From Ciborinia camelliae (lineage: Eukaryota > Ascomycota > Leotiomycetes > Helotiales > Sclerotiniaceae): 64,000 nt of DNA. Positions 24,901-39,703 of this stretch are shown here, in pieces. Location of the stretch: NCBI GenBank assembly GCA_025890175.1, contig JANPYM010000010.1:898427-962426 (forward strand), written 5' to 3'. The position numbers and the translations under genes were made by a program. Each line of letters starts with the position of its first letter. Position 1 is the first letter of the stretch. Under the pieces are notes generated by a model. It was not told the DNA's origin. It saw nothing but the letters and a program-made list of their open reading frames with translations, and made no database searches.

Positions 24901-27900
24901 GACTCCGATTTCCGATTTCCGGATTCCCGTTTACCATTACTGTATTATTTTTAATCTTTTCATAAGGGCAGAGAATAATCAATCATCTGGAGACTGTATC
25001 ACTTAACTTATTAGAAATATGAGAAATTAGAAACTTGATTAGGTATTGTATGATTTGTATCATTACTACTACCCCTTCTAGCTTGCTTCACCGTCTAATC
25101 GGTTAGCTCTTACATTTTTATTCATTTTTTTTCTCTTTATTATTGGTCCGTAACCTTGTGATTATTCATTGATCTCGTACTCCACACTACCTTTTCAGCC
25201 TTACAAGCTTTTCTAAGGTAGGTAACGAAGTAGCAATGACTTCTGGGACTTGTACAACCACACTTCTTTCATTCAGATAAACTACAACTTCTTATTAAGA
25301 GAATACCCGTTTGCATTTTTATTGGTAGCGAACTTGACTCGGGTACTTGAAAAGGGAGGCTTGTTGTTAGAGCATCTGGAATACCTACACGAACAGCTAG
25401 AACTAACAGCTAGAACAGCTAGAACTAATACGGCTACCGTACATCTTGATTCTTGAGATCAAACAACGGTTAGTGACGGGAACGATATATGGTAAGGTAC
25501 AATATTTAGCCAATGCAGATTCAAGGGTTTGAATGCATATGCATCCATTAATTAACATTCAACAAGTCAGAGGATATCCTTGAAATTCAAAAGGCGAAAC
25601 AAAAGGTCGATAGTAATGTGTTTATCTACCTTGATCTAAGACAACTTGACAAATATCAAGCATTTCGTTACATATAACAAGAGTCATTCATTCTACTTCG
25701 TACTCTAGAAGTTGTATCAACAGGTATGAATATACCTCCATCCATCGCCACACTCCAACTACCTACCTAATAGGTGTTATTAATGGTTACTAGTACGAGG
25801 TGGTTCATACCGAAAAAGTTATACGTACTGCAGACAAAATGCCTGTACAGCATCTGTAGCCTTCTGAAGTTCTGGTGAGCCCTGCTGCAGCCAATCCATT
25901 TTAACTTCACATTATTTTTCTTCCCTTTTCCATTTGCTCTTCAGCAACCTTTTCATTTTCATTTTCATTTTTCATCCAAGGAAGGGACCAAAAACAAACC
26001 CAATCTAAGACACCACTTTCAACCTAACAAGATAAGATCTTCTACAAACCTAATAAGTATAACCTACTGTATGTCTAGACGCTAGATCTCTAGATCTCAT
26101 GAATTAAAATAAAATATTGGATCGACCTTGGAATCGTCACAAATTGACTTACGCATCTGTTTCACCCCATTAATTCGATACAATTCGATATAGTATAAAA
26201 ATCGGAGATCTTCAGCACAGCCACTGGCAGTTGAAAAAGCACTCATCACATTCTAGCTGAACATAGGTACGTAGGCTACCTAGGAGGTACAGTATCTCGA
26301 TATCATTCTATTCCGCATTATACCCGGTAGGTAGTATTGTTCGTATGGACATATCATCTACCTTTTGGGTTTACGCTGTACCTAAGCTTTGCTCTGCCTG
26401 GTCGAATAATTGAACCAATGCGATGCGAATATCATGTCTTAAGAAAATAGGGCAAAGAGGGAGATTGGTTACTCTAATACTACGGTACATACGCACTACT
26501 CCACACCCACAAGGCTCGTGTCAAATTGTCAATATTCGAAACGAAGGGAGGTACAGCATTGCCCTCTTCTACATACCTATTCTCACACATCACTCATCAC
26601 TCATCACCCATGATCTCTTCAACAGTTCATCTTATGATATGACCATGACCCTTTCCCAAACCATCATTGAGGGATAATTTCCTAGTGGACCCAATGCTAC
26701 GTCGTCTTGCATCTGCATCTATCTCATGCTCGAAATGATTGAAGCATTTCCTTGGTCAATATGTTGATCGAAAACTGTCTGGTGAGACTTAGGTCTTCTG
26801 GTACTCTAATACACGACGTTCGGCAGGTACATTGTGTTTATATCATGCTTCATGATGAACTTGGAATTCCCTTGAACACCGCAGTGGTGGGTGGCACTTG
26901 AGAAAAGTCAGATTCCGACTTCCGGACCTACCTGCCTGGGTAACTTACAGTAGTTCTAAGTTAAGTTCTAAGTTCTAACCCCCTCAATATCCACAACACT
27001 CTAAAAAGAAGAAGAATGCCGGTAGACACCATCTTATTCATATATACCGGTATATTGAGGTAGGGTTCCGGAATATATACCAGAGCTGGATACTGTAGAC
27101 GTAGGTCGGTAGGTAGTATTCAGTCATATCGGATACCGGTACAAGAACAACAACTATCTTCGAATAAATATTTCATTACCCCGCCTAATAATTTGAGTCT
27201 TAACCCAAATGCATGTGAAACGGTCTGGCTGCATCATCTGCAACTATTTGTCCAATCCAAAACTATCTCACCTCACCCTTTGATATTTTGATATGTACGT
27301 CAAAAGATGCAAACATTGGTAAGGTCTTTCAACTATGGTACTCCTATGGCCTGCTAATTATATGACAGACCGGATAATATCACAACAAGGCAATATCAAG
27401 GCAACCAAACCCCCAGATCCCAGTATATGCAGTACGCCGTACGCCCATGATGTTCGACCCAGGACATACTTATGTTACATTAAGATTTCTTCAGCGAGCG
27501 ATGGATGGATGGATGGATTCTGTTGATACCCCACCTCATCTCCAACGATTTCGTGCGCCTTCATTACCGTAACGCAATACAACGTCAGAATCTTCATTCT
27601 CCTCCTCGCGCGTGCGAATCAATTATTACACCCACATCAACAGCCCTCCATGCATCTAACTCAATGCTTTTATTGGAAGAAAGTTCACAGCAGACAAGGA
27701 ATTAGTAGGACGAAACACAAAATGCAAAATGCAAAGATACGGACTCGGGATGCAAAGCTTGCTTGCTTGCTTGCATATTTTCATGTACTAAGTATGTACG
27801 AGGAAGGACATGAAATAAACGAGGCACACGTTCAGGTAAGGAAGGTAAGGCGGCACGGCCTGGATGTAAAACATGATTCTCCGTCAGCCTTTCAAGGCAA

Positions 27901-30900
27901 AATCATTTCGGGTATTGTACTCTCTTCATTTACCCTTCTTTGACTCCGTGTACACATGTAGTTGAACCGAGCTTCTCTGTCATTAACCTTAAGAAGCCTT
28001 CTTGCCGACCTACATTTACTCTCTCGCGGGTATGAGGATATGACATACAATACACTCAATCCTCTATGTACGCACCTTGCTCCTCTCGGATCATAGGATT
28101 CAATACTGCATGAGTCCCTGGGAGGTACATACCCAAAAATGTTGAGATACCTTCGATTTTCACGTAAAGAGTGCAGAGGCGGGTGGTTACTGTTGTATTA
28201 TTGGATTGTTTTATGCACATAACTACATTCCAACTTCAGTTATATACGATAAAGCTTCCTAACATGCGATTTCAAATATCTAATGTCTCTTCTTAACAGT
28301 CACGGATCACTTACTACAAGTCCGAAAACGTCATAAACGTCAGCCCTTTATCTGATTCTCTCCTCTCTCCACTCTTCCTTCCCTTTCCCATGGAACCTAA
28401 GCCCGTCCCAGGCACAACCTTTCAAGGTTCTAGGATAAAATTAAAAAACTACTACTGTATTGCTCGAGCGTACAGTAGTGCTGTGGTTCTCGGCTGCAGT
28501 AGTGTCGGTCCCGATTCCATGGATCTTGAAAGGGTTTTACTGGTGCGAGTAGCTTCGTCCTTATAAAAAAAGATGGAGATGGGAAATTGGATGAAGGGGG
28601 ACTTTTGAATAATGGGGGCATATCCAGTTGTCTACCATCTGGTGATCCTAGATTTTTACTAGCATGGAACTTGAAAGTGATGAGTGGTGATTACCCCACT
28701 TGAGCTGCTGTAGCCTGTGGTGACAGACTTTCTATGAAACAATAATCTTTAAATACTTCATAAATCTAATTAGATGTGCAAATTTCGAAACCATTATTCA
28801 CCCCCATTTTCATCGTTTTTCGGTATTCTAAGCTCTAACGTCCGAATAATATATAATCCATCCAGGACAGCCCTGTGAAAGTTCAATAGGAATGCGTGTA
28901 TTTCGGTACCGATCTAGACTGGATTGATCAGGGCTGAGGAATTCGGATTGGACTTGTGGACACCAAAGCCGAGGTACCTAGGTATTTTTCAGTACTGTAG
29001 TGTTGAAAGGGTTGAATTTGGGGGTCTATTCAATATTCAGGGGCTTCAAGAGCTTGTCGAGGAAATGAAGAGAAAAATATGAGATGGGGGATTTGAGATA
29101 ATTCCATCACCCATTATGAAAATTTGACAGAAAAATGGAATGTCAAATGTATCGCATAATTCATAATCCAAGAAACAAAATAAGGTTAGATGTGGTAAGC
29201 CTGTTGGTGGCACAGCACAACATCCCTTGGATTTTTTAAACCTTACCCGTGGATGGGATGAGGATCAAATCCTACGTTGGTAACTTAGTTCATCGGTGAG
29301 TAATCCGTTATTCATGCATTTTTACGGTATCGTAATGAAGTTTTACGTTGGAGAGAGGCAGTAAGAGATACATCGTGATTGATCCTTTACATAGGCGAGA
29401 GGAATGAAGGGGGTGAATTTCGGCAGGGCCGATGAGGGAGGCTTGGGAAGGGGGAAGGACTAATTGCCCAGAATACTTGTCCTGCGTGTTTAAAATAGGT
29501 GTACTTTGAGTCCTACCAGTTCAGTCCCTCGAAAATTATACAGCCAAGTAACTATCGGTCTCACTTGGCAATCTAAAAACGCCTTAATCCCATCCCACTC
29601 TCCTGCGGCTCGCTCGCTCAACTTCATCGCCATCGCCGAAAAAAGTCAAACGCCGATATAATTTATTAACCACCGGTAACCGGTATTCTTTCCTAATACG
29701 GCAATACATATTCGGGCGGTTCTTAGCCTTACGAGCCTTATTATAAGTAGCCCCGGGTTAGATAACAAGGTGAATGAAACCCCCTGACGATCAGTGATAA
29801 TGATTAGTGATCACATCATACATTTCTAGGTATAGGTACTAAGCTATCAAGTTTGCGTTCTGGGTTTTTTCCGGGACTTGGGCGGTAGTAGCTGGGTTTA
29901 CGTGGATGAGGTTGTTGCCATGTTCTAAGGTTTGGTGAGTAGAGGCTCTGCGTGCAGCGTGACTGCGTCGCGTCGCCCGCATGCCAAGGTGCTATTCCTT
30001 ATTAATGCTCGTCTACAAGGAAATTCCTGGGAGTCGGCGACCTGGACCGTTTATTTGGGAATGTCACGATGATGTCTGAAAATGGGATTGTATTTATGGT
30101 TTGTATCAGATCAGCGTTGCAAGGAAGTGGCAGTGGAAGGTGGATGAAGTGGAATGGGGTGACAAGATGGACGGAAATCTAGATCTGCTATTTGCTACTT
30201 TGGTTCCAGATAAGATGCGACCGTGGATGAAATATGGAGATGACAGTGACGAGACAAGCTCAAAGTTCGCAGCGTGTCAGCCACCATCTCATCTCGCAGG
30301 TAATTGCGGGGACGAACAACATTCTCATCCTTCAAGGCTTCAGTATTATTGACCCAAACTATTGATCTCAAGTAACAACTAAAGCTGACAGTTATCTGAT
30401 TAATACCGATTAGATTAGTATACGGTCCTTCACACACCGGTATTGAGGCGAAAATCTCAATTGATCCAATAACATTCGTCAATTGGGTATTGAGAGGGGG
30501 TACGAGAAAATCTCACCTTAGAAGAACCAATATAATAAGCAACCAACGTTTCCAGCACGACAAGGCTACAGTACAGTATATACAAAACTTGTCTATCCAG
30601 CTTTCACATTAACGCCCCCGAATATACATCTGCCTAGTTTTCTAGTTTCTCCACCAGCCAATTAATTTACTCGCAAATATAATTATCCCACCAGCAAGAG
30701 CCTAGAATGCTGTTCCTGCGCCAGTGTAAGCGGTGTATGGATGGATATACAGCGTTTACCAGATGTAGAAATCGGTGCATGTACAAAGCGCTGGAACTTG
30801 GAAGTCCTTTGGCAGAAGGAACCGATATTGTGATCAGCCGCTGATGATATTGGCGTTGGGGTCTAGATTACATGCTAAGAGTATCATAAGATGCATAACT

Positions 30901-32630
30901 GCCGAAATGGGACATCTAATATTTATATTCGTCGGTACCGAATGCACGAGAGAACACGATTTCTCTCCTATCTATTTTCAGCTAAAAGCCAAGCCCATCT
31001 GGATCAATCCATTCAATCAAATCAAATTGAAACGTTACGCAAACCTATACTCAACTTCTCAAGTAACATAATTTTCCGTTTGTTTTTCCCCTTGGCCAAC
31101 CCTATGAACGCCCGCATCTAGCACCCTGTAGCACAGTACCCATAGGGCGAAAAGAAGGCTGAATCTTTACATCCCTGCTGCACGCGGGATGTTCAAGCGA
31201 AACACGAGGTGTTGTATCACAACACTTTTCCGCTTTTGGGATGAACGTCGCCAACGTCGGTTCGTTGGTACGAAAGAGATTCGAGGTGTGTGTGGGCGGA
31301 ATTAATTGCATATGGAGACACGATATTTTTGATCTGAGGTGGTACGGAAGTTTTCTTGGCTACATATGATTTATCCTGTTGCGGGTGGGAGGTAGGTATT
31401 GGACTAGTCAGCCTTAAACATGTTTGGGGGAACAATATGTGTTGCATGTGGATAATATCGGGTAGGGCTTTCGGTACGTGTATGGACCCGGTTTGGTATT
31501 ATTGTTGTGCTACGTGAGTTAGATTATCCTTGAGTCGGGAGCTTCGAACCGAATGGCTTTCACTTACTCATGAGGTTGTCTTATGTTGAGATCTCTGCAT
31601 TGTGGTGATCAACAAACACTCAGATATAGCTGGCTACTCTCCTTATACATCGCGCAACGTTTCATTGTATCATCATCTAACGAGGCATATATGATATCAT
31701 CATTCCTTGGCTCTTCAACTCATTATCATCGATATAAATTACAAACTCTCATCGCTTTTTCCTAGGCCAAGCTTGTGGTTTCGGAGATAGAATTTAACAT
31801 ACCCGACGACCTTCCCCAGTTCCCCCCCTGAAAAACTCAATCTCAACTCGTCCACCTGCATCTTGTTGAATCCCCACGGCTAAAAACTATACCATCTCCT
31901 GGCCCGTACTTGGCCCGATGATATTGTCGTGCTCGTACTCGTTCCCGTAAGCTTTACTGTATTCCCGATATCTCATGGCATGGGTATCATCACATATTCG
32001 ACGAGTAGATGCAATCCATCCAATGTCCCCTAACTATCCTCTTCACTTAAAAGACTAGATAGTAACACCACATGCGTATCATCTACCGCTCTGTAATCAA
32101 ACTGCCGAAACACAAAACATCACAACATCTCGTAAAAGAAAATGCTTCTCCGCGCAAAACCTTGGTGGTAAGATGGCGTTTTCCAGGTTCTAGGGCTGCT
32201 TTAAAGATTTGCCTACGACGATAGGTGAGCGTCGGCTGGGGATTTTCGGCTGGGGGGATTCGGCGCCGATATTTAACCGTTAAGGCGGGGGTGAGCGTGA
32301 AGAACGATTTGTAATTTTCTAAATGTAGACGAATTTTGAAGAAAAAAAACCCTTGAGATTGCATACCAATAAATAATATCATCACCTGATTCTTATTGGA
32401 CAAGCTTCCCCTTTTTGAAAGTCCTTTCTCGAGCATAAGCGAGGATTTGATATTGTTTGATTTGATACTCTATAGTTGGGGTATTGTAGAGCGTTTGTCT
32501 GATCACGGTCGTTTGTCTGATCACGGTGGCGACATTCAAATCAGCATCAGCGGCCGGCTCACCAGATTTGGAGAACCAACAATTACAGGAACAGATACGG
32601 AAAATAAGAGATTTAAGACGGAATCTTAAG
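21980..32630. other. 10.6-kb gene-free spacer upstream of the zinc-finger gene
   Basis: No ORF here has a family signature or convincing composition; the longest are under 100 codons. The part nearest the zinc-finger start (about 22300-23300) is purine-rich on the plus strand, hence pyrimidine-rich on that gene's coding strand, as in many fungal promoters and leaders. It includes a GA run at 22514-22560, GTA/AGT trinucleotide runs at 22590-22700, and GGGAAA repeats at 23069-23100. Further right are a self-complementary CTCGAG-rich stretch at 23387-23415, TAAATA runs near 23670-23710, and many GGTA/TACC tracts. It probably contains the promoters of the zinc-finger gene and of YVH1 and possibly non-coding transcripts. 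Confidence 0.55.
32492..32527. repeat. 18-bp perfect direct duplication upstream of YVH1
   Basis: CGTTTGTCTGATCACGGT occurs twice back to back and contains the palindrome TGATCA. It lies about 105-140 bp upstream of the YVH1 start codon, so it could be a duplicated binding site. Function is not known. Confidence 0.8.
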
Positions 32631-34214
32631 ATGAATACAGAGCCGTCTAGGATATCAGGGGAGGACGAGTTGTATGTTGGGGGGTATGTATCTTCCTCTT
32701 ACTTTGAACGAGGATTTGCCCCGCGCACGTGATATTATTTTCTTTTCTCTTCCTCTTGCTCACATACTTTCGAATCGTTCCTAATCTATCTTTCTTATTT
32801 TACTGTCATATCTTGATGAGAGAATAGGGAGGGAATCTAACACAAGAACAGCATCGTCTCACTCTCAGAAAACTGTCTCCAAAAGAACAATATCACACAT
32901 ATCGTTAGCGTTCTGAAATATGACTTCAAGAATTTTAATATCGATTGGAAGAAGTATAAACAACTTCAGATCGAGGTTGACGATGTAGAGGACGAGAATT
33001 TATTGGGAGAGTTTGAAACGACGGGAGCTTGGATCGAGGAGGCGTTGAAGGGCACTAGTGGTGAGACTGAGGGGCAAGAAAAAGATGTAGAGGGAGAAGA
33101 GGAGAGGAGGAAGAAAGGTGCCGTGCTTGTTCATTGGTGAGTTGAGAACTCATATTTTGTTGGACAAGGGAGATATCAAAGACGTTGCTATATCATACTG
33201 CTCCGCACCAAAGTTGGTTTCGAGATTAGAAAAGAAGAAGTCAAGTTACATTCGCCTATCTTCTAGTGATCCCTCACTTCTATTTTCGACTCATCTTTAC
33301 CAAGTCACTAACATCTCATAGCGCCATGGGACGCTCCCGCTCTGTAACCATTCTAATTGCCTATCTTCTCCGCCAATATTCCTCTCTCACACCTGCTACC
33401 GCCCTCGCCCAAATTCAACAAACACGTCCTTTCGCCGAGCCCAACGATGGATTTATGGCACAACTTCAGCTATACTATGAAATGGGTTGTCCAAGAAACA
33501 TAGATGAACAACCTAAATATCAACGATGGTTATATCAAAGAGAGGTGGAATTAGCTGTTGCGATTGGAGGACGACCTGATTGGGTAAGATTTGAGGATGA
33601 GGAGCAGCAAGATGGGCAGGAGGCGGATGGTAAGGAAAAAGAAAAGGAGATTAGGTGCAGGAAGTGTCGGTAAGGTTTTTATTTTATTTCGTATTCATCT
33701 CTTCTACTTTCTCGTCACATGTTATGGTCAACGAATAAGAAGCAGAAATATCCAAACATCAAGCTAACAACCCACCAGTCGCACTCTCGCCACAACACCC
33801 TACCTAATCCCTCACACCCCTATCCCCAAACCCACTTCCTCTCCCACCGCCCTCACCAACCCCCAAACAACCGCTATCTCCTCTCTCCCTTCCACATCTC
33901 ACCCCAACACCTGCACCCACCACTTCCTGAACCCCCTGTCTTGGATGCGACCCGAACTCGATCTCGGAATCTTATCAGGAAGACTCGAATGTCCGAATCA
34001 AAAATGCAAAGCCCAAGTAGGAAAATATGCTTGGCAGGGAATGAGATGTAGTTGCGGAGTTTGGGTCTGTCCGGCTTTTAGTTTGTTGAAGGGTAGATGT
34101 GACGAGGTTACAGTTGGGAAGCGGGTTGAGAGCGGGGGTGCTGGAGGTATTAGATTACCACCGGGGATGAGGGGGCGAGGGGCTACGATAGAGAGGGAGA
34201 AGGGGAATTTGTAA
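32631..34214 (+). CDS. YVH1: Dual-specificity protein phosphatase Yvh1
   Basis: Dual-specificity phosphatase whose zinc domain is needed in 60S ribosome maturation (release of Mrt4). Four exons: 32631-32683, 32852-33136, 33322-33669 and 33779-34214, giving 373 residues. The start is the first in-frame ATG; the sequence ISGEDELYVGG joined to IVSLSENCL is the expected N-terminal strand. The signature HCAMGRSRS has the catalytic Cys113 encoded by a codon split by intron 2. The C-terminal zinc-binding region has CRKC near residue 225, the split CRKCR/RTL join, then CPNQKC and CSCGVWVCPAF. An acidic Glu-rich insert lies before the active site. All joins restore conserved blocks, so the model is reliable. 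Confidence 0.93.
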
Positions 34215-36829
34215 CCTAGCGCGGACGAGGTCGGGGAATGGTTGATGGCGCCGGTAGGAGTAAAGGCTCTCACGCATGCATGCATGCATATATGGATTTC
34301 ATCTCGGTACGCTACGGTACTGGATAAGATATACGAGACACGACCAGACGTTACCTAAGCTTAATTCGACTAGACCACGGGTATGGCTTAATTTGGTGTG
34401 TTTGTATTGCACACATTTTACGAGATACATACCTAGTACATACACTGGGTGAAGAAACTTAGAACCCGGGACATGTGAAATTCGGATGTAAATTAAAGGA
34501 GCAAACGGATAGATAGATACGATTCATTCGATCGGAAACTCCGGGTCATAACATAAGGGGCCGAAAAATACTACTTTGTCAAAGTAGTATTTGCGGAACG
34601 ACCGATGCGTGATAGATTGTCTAGCCTGTGTGATGTTGGGTTGGTTCTGTGTGACAGGGAGGGCGTTGGGGCGGTTGATGGATGGATTTATGTCTGTAGG
34701 ATTGCGGCGCGTGGGTGTGGGTATCGGGGGATTATGGAGGAATGTATATAGCGTGAATAGCAAAGCTTGATAGAATAGATATCAAGTATAAGATGCAAAA
34801 TATACAAGGAAATTATATGATTCTGAATTTGCTCGGCTTGTGTATTCGTCCGATGTACGCAAGCTAGAGGTTGTGATGGTTAGGTAAGTTGATTCGGAAA
34901 ATTGGAAACAGCTATATGGAACACATTTTGTGTAACTAAAATACAAGATATATTGAACATAATACAGTACATCAACGGCACAACTAGCCCCTCCTATAAT
35001 GGGCCCCTTCGTGCGAAATAGATTCCTGCATCCCAGCCATATCCTCACCGATGACCTGCTCCTCAGTAAGCCACATACTCTGTTTACTAATCACATCACT
35101 CCACTCATAACAAAAAAGAATCCAAGACACACCGTAACGGCGTAGGATTATTGGATCCACTCACCACGGCGTTCTAACTTCAACCAAGTTGCCGGGTCCG
35201 TATAGGCTTACATTTCGTATAAATAAGGCACCTATGCAGTAGGGATGGAAGGAGTTTGCGAGTGTGTTTTTGTAAGAACTTGCGATAGACCGGATAGAGG
35301 TAAGGTAAGATGGATGGATGTTGTGAATGACTCAGCAGCTCCGTAAGCAGAGTGTGCGAAAGAAAGAACGGGCGGATGTGAAAGTTGTGTACCTCAGGAA
35401 GACTAAAGCAAGGAAGGAAGCATTAGAGTTCAAGCATTGGAGTAGAATACTCAGATGCATGCAAGTCAGCCGTAAGGTATGCAAATTATCGTGTGCAATT
35501 GTGATAGAAACACGGGAGGCTTTTTTCGCAACGGAATTCCCGAAATGAGCTGTTCACCGAGAGAAGAGTTGCTTGAGCGTATATGTATAGTATACATGAA
35601 ATTTACGTACAATGGCCAATATAGGAAATGTGTACGGACTTCACGTTCAATTACCCTGCAAGACATCTTTGCATCTAGCTAATGATTCCATTGCTGATGG
35701 AAAGAATGACCGGGAACAGCACTGTTAGATCTGCGGGGTAAGAGGATGTAACTGCTGGTGGATTTTTATTAAACCAGCTGACTACCAGGTTGTAATTGTT
35801 GAACATGAGAACAGGATAAGCATTCAATTGGATCTAGATGGCATCTTAAAGGCCTAATGACTAGTGAGAGTGAGATTGAGATCACTGAGACCACAAGACG
35901 GACCGGTCCAGCATGGCAAGATTTCAATTAGGACTAGATATTCTTTTGGAAAAGAGAAGCGAAGCTGAAGACCAAGTGAGAGGAGAGCAAAGGGTATACT
36001 GAAGTCGGGATGAGTGGCTTCCCTCAAGGATTTTGAAGGCTGAAAATAAGCACTAACGACAAATTTTCAAGCGAAAAAGTGGATGTGGAAAACGAATATT
36101 GCAGGGGGAGCAAAAAAGCTTAGGATAGTAGCTTCTTTTGGCTTGGGATAAGCAGGTTGCCTTACTCAATACATGTAAGCATGTACCTCTACGGCGTTTT
36201 GTCTGAGGTAGGCAATTGCGGGACGATACCGCCTTTTCACTCGGCTTCCTGGTAAGGAAGATACCGTTCGGTTCAGCCTGGCAACTGCCGTGAGGAGTCA
36301 ATCGATGAGGCTTTATTTCCAAGATAGAAAGAAGTACAAGGAGAATGCGATTGCCCCAGTGAATACCAATCCATCCATGCTGAACTCCAACTCAAGTGCA
36401 TTGACCACCTTCCCAGCGGGTCGATCATGATGCAGTCAGCATACAGACCTCGTGAACATACGATGATGCTGCAACTCTCCTCTGCTGTATTATATGACGT
36501 GTACCATCTGTCTCTACCAGTCGAAGTGACTCCATAAAACTTATGTGTTACATCCGATGGCCAACATACCAAGAATGAGTAAATCTTGCGCGTGGGCAAA
36601 AGTCTGACTGTATTCATGTGGAATTCTGGCATAATAGGGTGCCCCCTCAAATCTTCCATGCCCATGAATGTAAGGATGAGTTGTTTTGGGAAGAAATTAC
36701 GGTCCGAAGCCCCGATTTCAATTGTGACTTTAAGAATCATCACGGTCACGTGAAAATTTGATACATCTGCTTCTTCTCCCTCCCACTTAAGCAATAAGAT
36801 TGTCGATTACTTGAGATAATCATTCCAGT
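34215..36829. other. Intergenic region without a supported gene
   Basis: 3' flanks of YVH1 (+) and VFA1 (-), with about 2.6 kb between. A short GCATGCAT alternation lies at about 34275-34290. A 157-codon open frame on the minus strand (36743-36273, first in-frame ATG) has ordinary amino-acid composition but no recognisable family. I do not call it a gene. Nothing else stands out. Confidence 0.45.
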
Positions 36830-37500
36830 TCAAGGTAGGTCTTTAGGGACTTGGGGAAATAGATTCGGGTTTTGGAACCGCTCACGATTTCGTCTTGCAA
36901 TTTCAGCCTGCTTCTTTTTGTCGACCCTCTGTTGGTAGAATGCCTTTTGGAGGGAAAATACTCGAGGTTCCTCATCCGGTGTTGAACTTTGAGTTGACGA
37001 CACGGGAATATCCGATTTCCTCTATACATTCAAGGGAAAGCTTAGTAGGTATAAGGTTGAGAATGGTTAGATATCATGCATACCTTCTCATCAGTTTTCT
37101 CATCTTCTTTTCCCTCGTCCTTTTTATCTTTACTCTCCTTCTCCTTATCGTCCTTCTTTGCAGTTTCTTTCTCCTTCTTTTTCTTCTGCTTCTGCTTCTC
37201 TTCAAATTCCTGCTTCACCCGTTCGATTTCATCATCCATTTCTTTCTTTTTCTTGGCGGAAATGGCAGCTTCATCTATGATGGGTGTAGCAAATCCTTTG
37301 TTCTTTAGATGCGATGGGCATATATAGAAAAAGTCCTGAGAAATTATTGAGCAATCAAATTTCACAGACGGGACAATACTATTCACCTTATTCTCTGGAG
37401 TTATAAGGACACTTGCACTAGGTTTATAGCAAATCTCACAAGGCTTGGAAGCAGTTTCGGCCACCTTACGGTGAGTCCAAATATTGGGAAATGAGGCCAT
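36830..37500 (-). CDS. VFA1: Vps4-associated protein 1 (Vfa1 family)
   Basis: Vfa1 binds the AAA ATPase Vps4 and stimulates it in ESCRT-III disassembly at endosomes. Three exons: 37500-37387, 37335-37084 and 37021-36830, all phase 0, giving 185 residues. An ATG two codons upstream (37506) is also possible. The N-terminal zinc-binding region has KPCEICYKPSASVLITPENK joined to DFFYICPSHLKNKGF, i.e. CxxC and CPxH. A long Lys/Glu-rich coiled-coil linker follows, and the C-terminus has FYQQRVDKKKQAEIARRN followed by NPNLFPQVPKDLP, the typical Vps4-binding end. Intron 1 is only 51 bp and open in frame. It diverges from ARG4. Confidence 0.92.
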
Positions 37501-37976
37501 GATCAAACAGTTAAGTTAAATCGAAGTCCCTCTTAGGATTTGCACTCTTTTCTTCACAAATGAGGTCTTCAAGGCTTGCTTGGTGAGTTAATATAAAATA
37601 GCAGTTCATGAGTTGAGTTGTTGTGTTCCTGAGGTAATATCAAAAAAGTGTCTAGAGGTTGGAGTTTGAATACTCCAGCTGCGTCCAAAACCTTAGGTAT
37701 CCATCACAAGGTAGGTAGGAAGGTAGGTAGTACGCTAGTAAGGATTAACAAAGCTCCGACCTCCGATATCAGGAACCCCTCCTAATTTTTTTTATCTATA
37801 ATCGCAACACTAGTCAAGGTACCTACCTATACCTACTAGTATTATCAATACTTTCCTAGCATTCATATACTTGATTCTATCTCAAGCAAGTTATAATCTT
37901 TAAGACAACAAGGTCTTGTATTACTTTCATTTGAACATTGAACCTGTATATTCAATTCATTCAGCTTCACTCAATT
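37501..37976. promoter_or_regulatory. Divergent VFA1-ARG4 promoter
   Basis: 476 bp between divergent starts. It has GGTA/TACC tracts at about 37709-37730 and 37818-37840 and a pyrimidine-rich leader before ARG4. I found no exact TGASTCA amino-acid-control site here; one lies in ARG4 intron 1 instead. Confidence 0.4.

Positions 37977-39703
<1,727 letters not shown>

Noticed and set aside
34270..34295. GCATGCATGCAT alternation as a regulatory element
   Set aside because: Too short and simple; no nearby start codon on either strand that it could serve.
36273..36743. Minus-strand frame of 157 codons near VFA1
   Set aside because: Composition is plausible but there is no family, no clear start context, and it lies in the 3' flank of VFA1; kept only as a remark in the spacer entry.
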